A DNA stretch of 64,000 nt from Histoplasma ohiense (GCA_017607445.1 JAEVHH010000001.1:3286001-3350000), one strand, 5' to 3'; shown: positions 49,650 to 63,342, counted from the first letter of the stretch. Notes: generated from the letters alone by a model not told the origin. Program-made: numbers and translations.

Positions 49650-52600
49650 TAGCCTCAGCATGTAGACAACAGATCTGAAATTCTTCAATCTCATCTCACA
49701 GATGAACTTTAACAGCAGCTCATCAAGTGACTTCTTATACTAGAACATCAACATCAGCAACACAGCTGACACTGCAGAAATAATCAGCAGAAAAATCACT
49801 CTCTGCAGATCTTTTGAATAAATACAGTCAGAGTGACTCTCTGTCACACAGCAGCTCTACAGCTTGCTTTCAAGCAGAGCTGTGAAGTGATCTGTATATA
49901 GAAGTCTTACACACACCCTGATATCAAGACTTCTAATCACTCAGTATATGAGTGCTTTGCATTCATAGACTGCTGAGATGACACTAATCTGAAGCAGTGA
50001 GAGAAGGAGAGACCTCAGATCATGACATATATACACAAAAATTCAAAGATAAAAACACAGTAATATCAATCTGTGCAAAACAGAGATCTGCTGTGAATCA
50101 GTGTCAATAGCTGCCACATTCTCAATGTGTACAGACAGTCTGAGACAGACACAGTTATGAATTATCTGATCAATTTGAGCTCATCAGTCTGCTGTCTAGT
50201 AGATGAGGATTTCAATGTATGATATGACATCTTTGAATCAGAGACAGCGAATCTGCACTGAGAAGGGGAGCTTGTTCAGTGGATCAGTGAACACAGAATA
50301 AACTTTATGAAAGAGATAGATATTTCAACTTATACAGCAGATTATGTGATTGATTTCATCTTCTTCAATATGATCTTTGCTTTCACTTCAGTGCATCAAG
50401 ATTTACACTGCAGCTCAGATCATCAGTCTATGATTACTATACTACTGACAACATCTCAGACACAGCAGAGCAGAGCTCAGATTAAGATCACAGACTCTCA
50501 GCTGAAGCTCTTTGCAGATCTTATCAGAGATTTCATGATAAACATATTTTATTCAGATAGAGTTGAGAATGCAGCACAGCTTGATAATCTGATCCAACAC
50601 TTCATTCAGAATCTTCTGACTGCAGCTCAGACAGTCAGTAAGTCAGTGCAATAAGAACAGACTACAGCTCTCTGATGAACAGCAGACTGCTGAAGAGCAC
50701 ATCAAGAGCTCACCACTCATCAGACAGAGACTATGAAGCACTGATTCAAAGACACAGTGCACAAAGCCAAGCATGCATACTGAAGACAGATGATCAATGA
50801 AATCAGAGATGGCAGAGATCTGTACTGAGTGATAGCATGATATAAGCTGAAACTCAACCTCAGAGCACTCTCTCTGATGATTGAGAATCAGATTATAGAA
50901 GAGACAGCTGTCAAAGCTGAAACACTTCAGCAAGCTATTCTGAAGCAATACAACTCAGCTGATGATCTGAAATACAACTCATTGAATGATGAGCACTGAA
51001 GCAGCATGAGAAACCTGCTCTGAGATCTCTAGATTGAGATGAAGAAGATAGAGTGCAATATCATTGAAGTACAGAGTATCTCTTCAGACACAGATGAAAT
51101 CACAGTGTGACTGCTCAAGATATACTGACAGTATATATTTCTCTTTGTACAGCAGCTATACAACTGCTGCTTTCAGCTCTGCCACTTCCCACAAATCTGA
51201 AAGCTGACAGAGATGGCAATGATATTCAAGATAGATAAGAGAGACAGAAGCTCAGTCCACTTCTGAAGATTCATTACTCTTCTCTCAGTAATCTTCAAGA
51301 AGCTGAAACACATTGTTGTAAGATGACTGATATACACAACATTCATTCATGATGTAATCAGCTTGCAGTATAAAGAGATGCTGCTCAGACAATCAGCAAT
51401 GAATCTGATAGCTGCTTTCACTCATGAGATAAAGACAGTCTTTGCATAAAACAAGAAGATATCCATGATCACAATGAATGTGCAGAATGTCTTTGATGCT
51501 GTGCTGTGCAGACAACTGCTTCAGCAGATAACACAATAGAGATGATCACACAAGCTGCTACAACTCATTGACAGCTTTCTCATCAAACACAGAGCTCAGA
51601 TCTGACTGAAGAGAATCATCACAGCAGCACATCAGATACAATGTGACACATCACAGAGATCTTTTCTGTCATCAATACTGTTTCTTCTGTATCTGACAGA
51701 GCTGCTGTGGCAGAATCTGAAATTGCACTTTGACTATGCAGATGATCTGAATACTTGACAGGCTACACACTCACTTGACAGCAATACTATTCTTCTCAGC
51801 CATGATATACAGAGTATTCTGAGATGAGGGAAGACAAACAAGATGGCCTTTGCATCAGAGAAACTTGAGATAATTCATCTCATAAAAAAGCAACACAATG
51901 AAGCATCATCAGTGATTGTATCAGAGAATCTGATCATACACTCTGTCACTGTCTCAGCTGAATAGAAGTCAGCACTTCACTGACTGAGTGTATACTTTGA
52001 CAGAAGATTCATCTGAAGATCATACATCTCTGTCTGAGCAAAGAAGACAAGAACTGTGACTCAGCACATTCAAAATCTAGAGAAGATCAGAGATGAGCTC
52101 TCAGCAGATGCTCTGTGAAAGATGATCACTATCTACATAGTTCTCTCACTGCTCTATGACACAGAGGCCTGATACAGCAGCTGTATGCAGTCAGCAAGAC
52201 ACACAGACAGAAGTGAGGAGATCAGCTTCTGTCTGAAATGATATATAGAGACAGTCAAGAAAATGCTTATCATAACAGTCAGAGAAGTTCTTTCAGTTTT
52301 CTGTACAACATTCATTGCAACTCTATATTAGAATACTGAACTCTCATCAGCAATGATAGCTCTGAAGAAGATCAAAATGCATTTCACAACAAGACTTCAG
52401 ATGATGAATGAGAGACATTCACTGACTTCACAGATAGCTCTCTCAATGATCACATATAGAAGAGAAGCTGAAATTCAGCAGCATTCAAAGATCAAAATTC
52501 AGAGATTAAAGATGCTGCTGTCTGCAGTCAATAGATTCACACTTGTCATTTCACACTACTCAGAGAGATGCAGAACAGATCTCACAGAGAATGTAGATAA

Positions 52601-53640
52601 AAAAAATACTGCTCAGACATTCAAGAAATGATGAAGAAGTCAATCTTCAATAAATCTATATGTTTTCTCAGATGGATCAGAACAGGTTCTTGACAACAGC
52701 AGACAGATTGACTATAACTTTATAGTCTATCAGAGAAACAAACAGCTGATCAGCTTCTCAGCTGCACTGAGCTCTATATCATATATCTTCAACACTGAGA
52801 CAGTTGACATCTGCTGTGTATTAGAGTGTGCAGTGAAGCTTCTACTCTGTGTCACAGATGACAGCATCAATTCTCAGATCTGACTCTGTCTTGACAACAT
52901 CTCAGTCATCTGAGATATACAGAGCAGTGTGACAGTCTTCTCAAACTGAGTCTACAGCCACTGTCACAAACTCCTCAGACAACATAATGTGGATCTGAAA
53001 TGAGTCTCTGAGTATATGAGAATAGAGAACAATGAGGAAGCAGATCATCTGACTAAGCAGACAGTCTCATCTACTGCAGCTTCAGTCTATGAACTCAAGA
53101 TTATATCCACAGTCAATGGGGTTCACACAGTGGCCAAGCAGCTCAGTCAAGAGACAGAATAAGAGTGATGAAGCAGAGTCTGTGAAAAACTCTTTGACTG
53201 ATATCAGAGCTGAAGATTCAGTAGACTGACTATGAAATATCAAATAAAGATCTCTCTGAAGCTTATTATGCCACAGTATGCTCTTCATCACTGACTTGCA
53301 CTTCACTTCTCTCATGAAGACTTTTTCTGATATCACAGATGCTTTCAGCATGCAGATGTGAGGCTCATCTATATCTGTGAACACAACAAAAGCTCAGAAT
53401 ATTTGATACTCTGTCAATACTCACAGAGACACTTCCCTCACTGACTCAAGAGATCAGCAGCACAGTCACACAACTGAGTGACAGCTATTGTCTATCTAGA
53501 GTCTCTGATCTCTACAGATTTTGTAGAACTGCTTGATTGCATGCAGTTCTACACACAGTACTGCACAAGATAACACAGCTGTTTGAGCACACATCATCTG
53601 ACAACCCTCCACAGCAGTTCCAAGCCTATACAGATGGTAC
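49650..53640 (+). pseudogene. LINE ORF2, copy 3
   Basis: Ends approximate. One frame holds the endonuclease (GDFNV-like near 50210; C-S-S-D-H-Q-S at 50409-50429), RT with Y-A-D-D at 51735-51746, RNase H with F-S-D-G-S at 52665-52679 and N-E-E-A-D near 53031, and the C-terminal Cys/His knuckle from 53376. This is the best-preserved copy for motif assignment but it still has many TGA codons. Confidence 0.88.
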
Positions 53641-53646
53641 AGATAG

Positions 53647-53894
53647 CACAACATTCAGTACAACTGATTCAATCAGTACAATAGATTCAATCAATGCAAT
53701 TGATACAAACAGTACAATTGGTTCAATCAGTATAATCAGCTCAATCAGTTCAATCAGTACAAACAGTACAATCAGTTCAACTGATTCAATCAGTACAATT
53801 GATTCAATCAGTTCAATCAGTACAAATGGTACAATTGGTACAATTGATACAATTGATTCAATCAGTTCAATCAGTTCAACTGATGCAAATGATT
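53647..53894. repeat. 9-bp minisatellite in LINE copy 3
   Basis: TWCAATCAG-type units as in copies 1 and 2. An apparent 119-aa frame through it is Ser/Ile/Thr/Asp low complexity, out of frame with ORF2. Confidence 0.9.
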
Positions 53895-54565
53895 AAATCA
53901 GTATAATGAGCTCATTTGTTTTAACTAGCTGTGATGTAATCAGTACAGTCTGTATGCTGATTCAGTTGATATGCTCTCAGCTGCAGATATACACTCTTCT
54001 TCTCTCTTCTCACTGCTCTCTCTGTCTCTCTTCACTTCTTTCTTCTCACAACCTTCTTCAGTGCTCTCTTCTTTCTCTCCCTTCAGACTTGTGCTGGGTT
54101 ATGTGACTGTAAGATGTCACAGAGAACACAGTCTTTTCTTCACTCTTCTCTTTATTTTTCTTTTCAAAACACTTACTTTTTCTCTTTTCTTTTGTCTATC
54201 TCATCTGTTTTTTCTCTGCTGTTAGAAGCACAGACAGTTCTTGGATCAACTGAGAGAGTTATCTCTCTTCATTCACTGTAAAGTCTTTCAGACATGGCAG
54301 CAGTGGTTTCCCTTGGAAACCACACTATAGCCCCACCATGAATGGCCATACATTGAATCAGAAGTGGATGTGCAGCTCAGTAAAATCCTTTTCAATGAGC
54401 TGAGTCTTCTCAAGAGTTGTCATCTGAATTCTGTTTTCTTTCTCTCTGTGTACATAGAAATCTCTCCAGCATAGCACATCTTCATGCCCTTTGGAAGGCT
54501 TCTGAAACACAGGCGCTGCCCGTGTTTTCTCTGGGATGGTAAACCAATACAAATAAACAAACAAA

Positions 54566-54579
54566 TCCACTGTGGAGTG
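54566..54579. repeat. 14-bp TSD, right copy (LINE copy 3)
   Basis: TCCACTGTGGAGTG; identical to 47849-47862. The G3 LTR resumes after it. Confidence 0.95.
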
Positions 54580-54730
54580 GCTTCTGATATTCTTCCACTC
54601 TGAACTTTTCTCTATAAGAACTCTCTTTGTATGATCTTTTCTTCTGATTTCTTTTCTCTTTCTTTTCTTAATCAATTTGTAATCTGTAATTAGAATAGTA
54701 TCAAATCATTAATTGAAGTACATCTGTTAC

Positions 54731-54744
54731 ATTATGAATTGATT
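54731..54744 (+). promoter_or_regulatory. Candidate self-primed primer-binding site, G3
   Basis: ATTATGAATTGATT at the LTR end, complementary to LTR 54670-54683 (AATCAATTTGTAAT) except at a former CpG (TG versus CA). Confidence 0.5.
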
Positions 54745-55095
54745 CTTCTGTGTTTAAGATCTGAGTGTCTTGTTATTAGTTCTTACACTCAAGTGTGTTG
54801 TTATCAGTTCTTACATCTGAGTGTGTTGTTTACAGATCTGAGTGTCTAGTTGTTACAAGAGATCTCTCATGAATCTGAATGCTCTTATCATTAGTTATAT
54901 AGACTGTTGTGTCTAAGCATCTGAAACACAATCAACTATGTTCTACAAGGTCTGAGTGCCTACAAACTGTAATGCTGTGAATAGCATTTACAAAGAAGCT
55001 TGATCAAGCTTAGCACTGCAACACTGTGAATAGTGTCTGTGAGAGAACTGAGTGTCTATAAGTATTTCTTTTCCTTTTTTTTATATTATTATTAC

Positions 55096-56127
55096 ATGTT
55101 CTTAGATATTGAAATGAACTATGAACAATTCTACAAACATCTGCTGCATCTGAATGTGGTGGATGATAACTTAGATCTACAAAGCATCCTTCAGCAGCAG
55201 ATGTTACAGATGACTGAATTGCAACAATGACTTACTGAGATGAGCACTTTCATGTTCACTGTTCCTTCTACACCCACATCTCATGAAAAGCTCTCAAGAG
55301 AGAAGCTTTCAATCCTCGACAAATACAAAGAAGACCTAGCACTCTACCTCACATGAAAGTCAAAAGTGAATGTCAAATTGAACATTGATGAATGAGCAAT
55401 AGGCTTGCTATTCAATCAGATGTGGTATATTCATAGCAGGTTGAATGATGATGTGTTAGTAAAATTCCAACTCTGAATGAGTCATTGTCAGAATCATCAG
55501 CATATGTCAGAGCTAGTCTTTCAACAACTCTACTCTCTCTTTCTCAATTCTACACTTCAAGCCAAGGTGTTGAACTGACTAAATCAAACTCATCAGATGA
55601 ATGTTGTGTTGGCAACTTATTTTTCTGAATTCAATTGCAAGCTTCTAGAAGCAGGTGGGCAGAACTGAGACAACACTGTCAAGATCAATATATTGTTCAA
55701 GAACTTGAACTTTCAGTTGCATAACTGAAGTATAGAATGTCTGAAACTCTCAACATACAGTGAATTCTGTGCTGATCTTCATCTGTTGAACAACAACCTG
55801 TCTCAGTTCTGTGTGCTTCAAAATCACAGAGGATTTCACTGAACAAATGTGTACACTTCAAATCACTCTGCAGCATCTCCCACCTCTGAATCAAAATCAA
55901 TGAACTGAGTTTCACACATGAACACAAGCTGTCTGAGAGTCTCTAATGTCTCAGAGAAGGACACTGCTGACTGAATCATCAGAGAAGTCTGCATACACTG
56001 CAACAAGCCAGAGCACTTCACAAATCAATGTCTGAATGCAATCACTCTGAGTAAACCCCCCACATGTGTGAACACTGTGTTGTCTGTGGATAGGCAAGAA
56101 CAGGAAAAAGACAAGCTCTCACTCTAA
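55096..56127 (+). pseudogene. Chromovirus gag, G3
   Basis: 1032-bp frame, start MFLDIEMNYEQF, stop TAA. CCHC knuckle C-I-H-C-x4-H-x4-C near 55990-56035. The overlap with pol holds a CCCCCC run at 56056-56061. Confidence 0.85.
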
Positions 56128-58158
56128 AATATGGACAAAAGCTCAAGGAGCAGAAAGCTAGCTGAAGATTCAAGCAGAAGATGCAAGCAGACACAATCAT
56201 AGTTTCTGCTATTGTAAATAGCTTAGTCAATATACAAGCAATGATAGACAGTGGTTTTCTTCACTACACTCTTATAGACACTCAGCTGGTTGAGAAGCAT
56301 AAGCTTCAGTGTATCTTCTTTTTCAAACTGTGTAAGCTCAGTGAATTTGACAGTCTCAGAGGATCCACCTTCTACAACATGGTAAGATTTAATATTGACA
56401 TAGAAGAACATGAGAAAAAGAACATATATACATATGAAATACAAGACCTTGAGTACAATCTAATACTCAGTCTATCATAGCTCACAGAATTTGAAACCTT
56501 GTTGAATGCATGCAACTGCTGTCTTATTTTCTCAGAAGATGATTGTGTTTACAAGAAGAATGTTGATAGAACCACTGATCTCACTCAGATATCAGCAGAA
56601 GTGTACAAACTACTAATCCACCAAGCACATGAGAAGAAGAACATCCAAGTGTTCACTGCTAGCATAATGAATATCAAGAAAGTGTTAGAAAAGTTAGAAT
56701 CTAAAGATCTCAAGAAACTGCACAAGAAACTATCTGAATCATATGAAAACTTCACAGATGTGTTTGATGAGAAAGAAGCTGAAAAGCTTCCCTCTCACTG
56801 AAAACCTGGTATAGATCATATGATTGAACTCATCAAGAAAGATGATAAGAATCTGCAACTGCTCTGAGATTCTCTCTACAGCATATTGCACAATGAGCTC
56901 CTCATTCTATGAAAAATGCTCAATGAATTACTAGACAAAGACTTCATTCATGTTAGCAACTCATCTGCTGCAGCATCTGTACTGTTTGCAAAGAAATCAG
57001 AAGATGGCTTATGATTCTGCATCAATTATCAAGGACTTAACAAGATTACACAGAAGGACTGATACCCTCTCCCACTCATCAATGAAATGCTTGAATGAAT
57101 AGAAAAAGCAAAATGATTTACAAAACTTGACATCTCTGCAGCCTTCTACAAGATAAGAATTAATGAAGATGATGAATGGCTAACTGTCTTTCATATGTGT
57201 TACAGATTATACAAATGAACAGTGACTCTCTTTGAATTAGTGAATGCTCTGAGTACATTTCAGAAATACATTAACTGAACTCTATGAGATCTGCTCAATG
57301 AGATTGTCTCAGTGTATATGAATGATATCTTGATCTTCACTGATGGATTGCTCACTGAGTATCATAAGCACATATGACAAGTTCTTGACTGCCTATGAAA
57401 AGCTGAACTGCAAGTGGACATTGACAAATGTGACTTCAAGATCAAATCTACAACCTATCTAGAATTCATCATCGAAGCTGAAAAAGATGTATGTATGGAT
57501 TCTAAGAAGGTGGAAGCAATCCTCAACTGAGAGGCATCAGTCTCAGTAAAAGAGACTAGAAGCTTTCTAGAGTTTGTCAACTTCTACTGAAGGTTTATCA
57601 AGAACTTCTCTGATATCATACAATCATTAATGAATCTGATCTGAAAAGACACTGTATTTCAATGAACTGATGAAGTGGATGCAGCATTCAAAAAGCTGAA
57701 GTGTATGTTCACAAACACTCTGATGCTGCAATCATTCAATTCAGATAAGCATATGATTCTCAAAACAGACACCTCAGATTACATAGTAGATGAGGCACTG
57801 ATGCAATATGATAATGAAGATGTTCTATAATCTTGTGCCTTCATCTTGAAAAAGATGTCATCTGCTGAATGCAACTATGAGATCTACAACAAGAAGCTTC
57901 TAGCAATCATATAATGCTTTGAAGAATGAGAATCTGAACTCATGAGTGTTGAGAGATTTGAGATTGTTATCAATCATAAGAATCTAGAGTACTTCACAAT
58001 CACTCATAAGCTTACTGAGAGGCATATGCATTGATCATTGTTTCTTAGCTGTTTTTCATTCACAATTTGTTATTGATCTGAAGTAGAGAACACTCTTGCA
58101 GATGCTCTGTTCTGCTGAGAACAAGATATACCATCTGATGACTTGAATGACAGATGAA
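56066..58158 (+). pseudogene. Chromovirus pol, G3 (interrupted)
   Basis: In the -1 frame to gag. Protease D-S-G is near 56249. RT has FTKLDISAAFYKIRI near 57117-57161 and Y-M-N-D near 57317. RNase H begins K-T-D-T-S-D-Y near 57763 and runs to 58158, where the G4 LTR begins. Several TGA/TAG codons. Confidence 0.83.
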
Positions 58159-58692
58159 TGTAACGGGCGTACTTCGATTAACGATTTGGTACTATCCTAA
58201 TTACAGATTACAAATTGATTAAGAAAAGAAAGAGAAAAGAAATCAGAAGAAAGGGTTGTACAAAGAGGGTTCTTATAGAGGAAAGTTCAGAGTGGAAGAA
58301 TATCAGAAGCTGCTCCACAGTGAAGTGTGGAGTGGAAGAACATTAAGAAGTACACATAAGAATTGTTAGAGACTACATAAGTGTGGAGTGTGGAGCAGAG
58401 AAATCATTGAGAGCTATGCAGAAGAATCATTAGAGACTATGCAAGTGTGGAACACAGAGTGAGAGAACATTAGAAGCTACATGGAAGAATTATTAGAGAC
58501 TACACAAGTGTGGAGCATGAAGCAGAAGAACATTAAGAGCTACACAGAAGAATTGTTAGAAACTACACAAATGCAGAGCACAGAGCAGAAGAACATCAAG
58601 AGTTATACAAAGTCACAGCAATCAGAAACAAGTGAATGCAGAAGAAGAGTTGATTGCATAAGTTGATTACTAACAGATACTAATTCATCACA
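58159..58692 (-). repeat. G4 3' LTR (534 bp, one unit short)
   Basis: TGTAACGGGCGTACTTCG...CATCACA. It is 63 bp shorter than the 597-bp LTRs, the length of one internal tandem unit. The outer edge keeps four CpGs. The polypurine tract AGAGGGGGATAA abuts the inner end. Confidence 0.93.
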
Positions 58693-58719
58693 TTATCCCC
58701 CTCTATCAGAGTGAGTGAG

Positions 58720-61700
58720 AACTTGTAGATGTCGAGAGCAGCAGTGTTCTTCAAGGCAGACACAGATTTCCAGATCAGATGATCATATTCTACCCATTTG
58801 ACAAGGTATTCACAGTGATGGTGGTTGATTCTATTGTCAAGGATTGCTTCAATTTCCCATTTGAGTTTGTTATCTTCTTCTATGATGGTGAGTGGCTGTT
58901 AATTGAAGATTCTCTGAGAGGGAAATGGATCCTCAGCTGTGGGTTGGAGCAGGTTTGTATGAAAGACATTGTGAATATCAGATAAGATGTCAAGTCAATA
59001 ATTGTGTGTGTCTAGCACTTCCTTCACTGTATACTTGATGTGATGATAATCTAGCATACATGAGAAGTGATCTGTTCTTATGTTCTTGAGATCTAGTCAG
59101 ACTTTGTCTTCTATATAATATCAGATTGCAGAACTTCTTTTAATGTTCATTTGATTCTTATAATTTTACTGAGCACTGATCATTGAAGCTTCTGCTTATT
59201 CATAGACTTTCTTCAGCTTACTCACAATGTTCTCTGCTGTCTGTATGAAGCTGCAGATGTACATGGTTTCTCAGAGAGTCTCAGAGAAGTTCAGAATCTC
59301 TAAGTTGTATTCATGTAGAAGAAAGAATGAGCTTACATCTGTTGTAGCAGAATCTCAACTGTTAATCACAATCTCAGCATATGACAGCAGATTGCTTCAG
59401 TTGTCTGTGTGTAATTGCAGAACTTACAGAGAATATTCTTTATCATTTATATTATTCTCTCAGTAGCTCCATCAGTCTCTGAGTGGTATGCTGTTGATAA
59501 CTTTCATTTGATTCTTAATAATTGGCATACACAGACTCAGAGTGCACTGACAAATTGACTGTCTCTATCTGACACAATGAATGAAGGCAGACTGTGTATA
59601 CAATAGAATGAGCTTCTGATGAAGATATCTGCAATTACTTCAGCATTCATCTTGTCACAGAGCTGTAGTATTACACTCTTACTGAGTCAGTTGACAATGA
59701 CTAGAATGTTTATAGAACCTTCACTTTCAGATAAGAAAACTGCAAAATCAATAGCTATATCATATCAAGTTCAGTCAGAGACAGATAGAAGCTTCAGCAT
59801 CTCTTTTCAGTGTTCATATTATGTCATCACTGAGCCACAGCAATCACAGTTGTGTATGAACTGATGTATGTCTTTCAACATATCTGATCAGTAGAATTCT
59901 TGAGTGATGATGTTGTACATGATTTTGTGTTCTGAGTGTCTGATCATCAGTGAGTCATGAATTTCTTGCATGATCTGTGTTTGTAGAGATTCTGAATTGG
60001 AGATCCATCATCTATCTTGAAAGTGTAAGCAGTTGTTATTGTTGATTGAACATGCTGAGATATCTGTTCTTGAGTATACATCTGCAGGGAATTGAGGTGC
60101 TTTGCTTCATACAGCTTTGATGACTTGTTGTCAGAATTCATCTGTCTCTGTCATTAGTCTCCATTGTTCTTTGAGTGAGGGTTCTTGAGCTCAGAACTGA
60201 TTGATATGTACATGGGGTTCATCTGATTGTGTAGAACTTTCTATGATTGCAGGGTTGATTAATCAATGCTCTCAGTGTTTCCATCTGTCATTCAAGTCAT
60301 CAGATGACATATCTTGTTCTCAGTGAGACAGAGCATCCACAAGGATGTTCTCTACTTCAGATTGATAACAAATTGTGAATGAAAAACAGCTAAGAAACAA
60401 TGACCAACACATATGCCTCTCAGTAAGCTTACAAGTGATTGTGAAGTACTCTAAATTCTTATGATTGATAACAATCTCAAATCTCTTGACACTCATGAGT
60501 TTGAATTCCCATTCTTCAAGGCATTATATAATCACTAGAAGCTTCTTGTTGTAGATCTCATAGTTGCATTCAGCAGATGACATCTTTTTCAAAATGAAGA
60601 CACAGAACTGTAGAACATCTTTGTTATCATATTACATCAGTGTCTCATCTACTACATAATCTGAGGCATTCATTTCAAGAATCATATGCTTATCTGAATT
60701 GAATGATTGCAGCATTGGGGTGCTTGTGAACATACACTTCAGCTTTTTGAATGCTGTGTCCACTTCATCAGTTCATTGAAATACAGTGTCTTTCTGAGTC
60801 AGATCCATCAGTGATTGTATGATATCAGAGAAGTCTTTGATGAACCTTCAGTAGAAGTTGATGAATTCTAGAAAGCTTCTAGTTTCTTTTATCAAGACTG
60901 ATGCCTCTCAGTTGAGGATTGCTTCCATCTTCTTAGAATCCATGCATACACCTTTTTCAGCTTTGATGATGAATCCTAGATAGGTTGTAGACTTGGTCTC
61001 AAAGTCACATTTGTCAATGTTCACTTACAGTCCAGCTTTACATAGATGGTCAAGCACTTGTTATACATGTTTGTAGTGCTCAGTGAGTGGTTCATTGGTG
61101 AAGATCAGAATATCATTCATGTATGCTGAGACAATCTCATCAAGCAGATCTTGTAGAGCTCAGTTAATGTATTTCTGAAATGTGCTCAGAGCATTCACTA
61201 ATTCAAAGAGAGTCACTGTCCATTTGTATAATCTGTAATGTGTACAAAAAGTGGTTAGCCATTTGTCATCTTCATTAATTCTTATCTTATAGAAGGCTGC
61301 AGAGATGTCAAGCTTTGTAAATCATTTTGCTTTTTCTATTCATTTGAGTGTTTCATTGATGAATGGAAGAGAGTATTGATCCTTCTGTATAATCTTGTTG
61401 AGTTCTTGATAGTCAATGCAGAATTGTAAGCCTTCTTCTGATTTCTTTGCAAACAGTACAGATGCTGTGGTGGGTGAGTTGCTAACACAAATGAAGTCTT
61501 TGTTCAGTAATCCATTGAGCATTTTTTGTAGAATGAGAAGCTTGTCATGTGACATACTGTAGAGAGAATCTCAGAGCAGTTGCAGATTCTTATCATCTTT
61601 CTTGATGAGCTCAATCATATGATCTATACCAGGTTCTCAGTGAGGGGGAAGCTTTTCAGCTTCTTTTTCATCAAACACATCTGTGAAATCTTTATATGAT

Positions 61701-62350
61701 TCAGATAGTTCTTTGCACAGTTTCTTGAGATTCTTGAGTTCTAGTTTCTCTAACATCTTTTTGATATCTGTCATGCTAGCAGCAAACACTTGGACATTCT
61801 TCTTCTCATGTGCTTGACAGATTAGTAGTTTGTACACTTTCACTGATATCTGAGTGAGATCAGTGGTTCTATTGACATCTTTCTCATAAACACAGTCATC
61901 TTCTGGAAAAATAAGGCAGTGGTTGTGTGTGTTCAACAAGGTTCCAAATTCTGTGAGCCATGATAGACTGAGCATTAGATTGTACTCAAGGTTTTGTATT
62001 TTGTATATGTATACATTCTTTTTCTTGTGTTCTTCTACATCAACATTAAATCTTACCATGTTGTAGGAGGTGGATTCTCTGAGGCCATCAAATCCACTGA
62101 GCTTACACAGCTTGAAAAAGAGAATACACTGAAGCTTATGCTTCTCAACCAGCTGGATGTCTATAAGAGTGTAATGAAGGAAACCACTGTCTATCATTGC
62201 TTGTATATTGACTAGGCTATTTACAATGACAGAGATCATGATTGTGTCTGCTTGCATCTTCTGCTTGAATCTTCAGCTAGCTTTCTACTCCTTGAGTTCT
62301 CATCTGTGTTTTAGAGTGAGAGCTCATCTTTTCTCTGTTCTTGTCTATTC
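58720..62350 (-). pseudogene. Chromovirus pol with chromodomain, G4
   Basis: Approximate limits. A protease stretch of 206 aa is stop-free at 61637-62257 (A-M-I-D-S-G-F-L-H-Y), RT at about 61560-61050 carries Y-M-N-D near 61105, then RNase H, integrase (HHCC near 59930-59830; core about 59800-59540) and chromodomain near 58890-58740. The arrangement matches G2. Confidence 0.82.
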
Positions 62351-63342
62351 ACAAGCAACACAGCATTTACACATGTGGGGGGTTTACTTGAGATGATCAC
62401 ATTCAGACATTGATTCATGAAGTGCTCTGATTTGTTGCAGTGTATACAGACTCCTCTGGCAATTCAGTTGATGATGTTCTTCTCTGAGACATTGAAGACT
62501 CTCAGACAACTTGCATTTATATGTGGGACTCAGTTCATTGATTCTGGTTCAGAGGTGGGGGATGCTGTGAAGTGATTCAAGATGTATGCATTTGTTCAGC
62601 AGAATCCTCTGTGATTTTGAAGTGTGCAGAACTGAGACAGATTGTTGTTCAACAGACAAAGATCAGCACAGAATTCACTGTATATTGAGAGCTTTGAATA
62701 TTCTACACTTTGATTATGCAACTGAAAGTTCAAGTTCTTGAACAACATGTTGATTTTGATGATGTCATTTCAGTCTTACCCACCTGCTTCTAGAAGTTTG
62801 TGATTGAATTCAGAAAGATAAGTTGTCAACACAACATTCATCTGATGAGTTTGATTAAGCCAGTCTAACATTTTGACTTGAAGTGTAGAATTGAGGAAGA
62901 GAGAGTTGAGTTGTCAGAAGACTAGCTCTGACATACACTGATGATTCTGACAATGACTCATTCAGGGTTGGAATTTTGCTAACACATCACCATCCAATCT
63001 GCTATGGATATACCATGCTTGATTGGATAGCGAGCCTATTGCTTGTTCATTGATGTCCAATTTGGCATTTGTTTTTGACTTCCACATGAGATAGAGTGCT
63101 AGGTCTCTCTCATATTTGTTGAGGATTGAGAGCTTCTCTCTTGAGGGCTTTTCATGAGATGTGAGTGTAGGAGAAATGATGAACACAGAAATGCTCATCT
63201 CAGTCAGTTGTTGTTGCAATTCAGTCATTTGTAGTGTCTGCTGCTGAAGAATGCTTCATAGATCTAAGTTATCATCCACTGTGTTTGAGTGCAGTGAGTG
63301 TTTGTAGAATTGTTTGTAGTTCATTTCAATGTCTAAGAACAT
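62311..63342 (-). pseudogene. Chromovirus gag, G4
   Basis: 1032-bp frame, the same length as in the other three copies. An 88-aa stretch (62962-63228) is stop-free. CCCCCC run in the overlap with pol near 62379-62384. Confidence 0.85.

Larger units (their letters stand above)
47863..54565 (+). mobile_element. Tad1-type LINE, copy 3 (6,703 bp)
   Basis: Starts CATCCTTACAACTACCC and ends AATAAACAAACAAA, flanked by the perfect 14-bp TSD TCCACTGTGGAGTG. It is the longest copy, lacking the endonuclease deletion of copy 1. Inserted in the LTR of G3. Confidence 0.95.
47418..58158 (+). mobile_element. Chromovirus copy G3, split by LINE copy 3 and cut by G4
   Basis: Plus-oriented. The 5' LTR is split into 47418-47862 and 54580-54731, which sum to exactly 597 bp, matching G2. 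Gag and pol follow to 58158, where G4 is inserted in RNase H. The remaining 3' part (integrase, chromodomain, 3' LTR) should lie beyond the window, past G4. Confidence 0.92.

Noticed and set aside
53537..53896. 119-aa Ser/Ile/Thr-rich protein
   Set aside because: Translation of the 9-bp minisatellite, out of frame with LINE ORF2.
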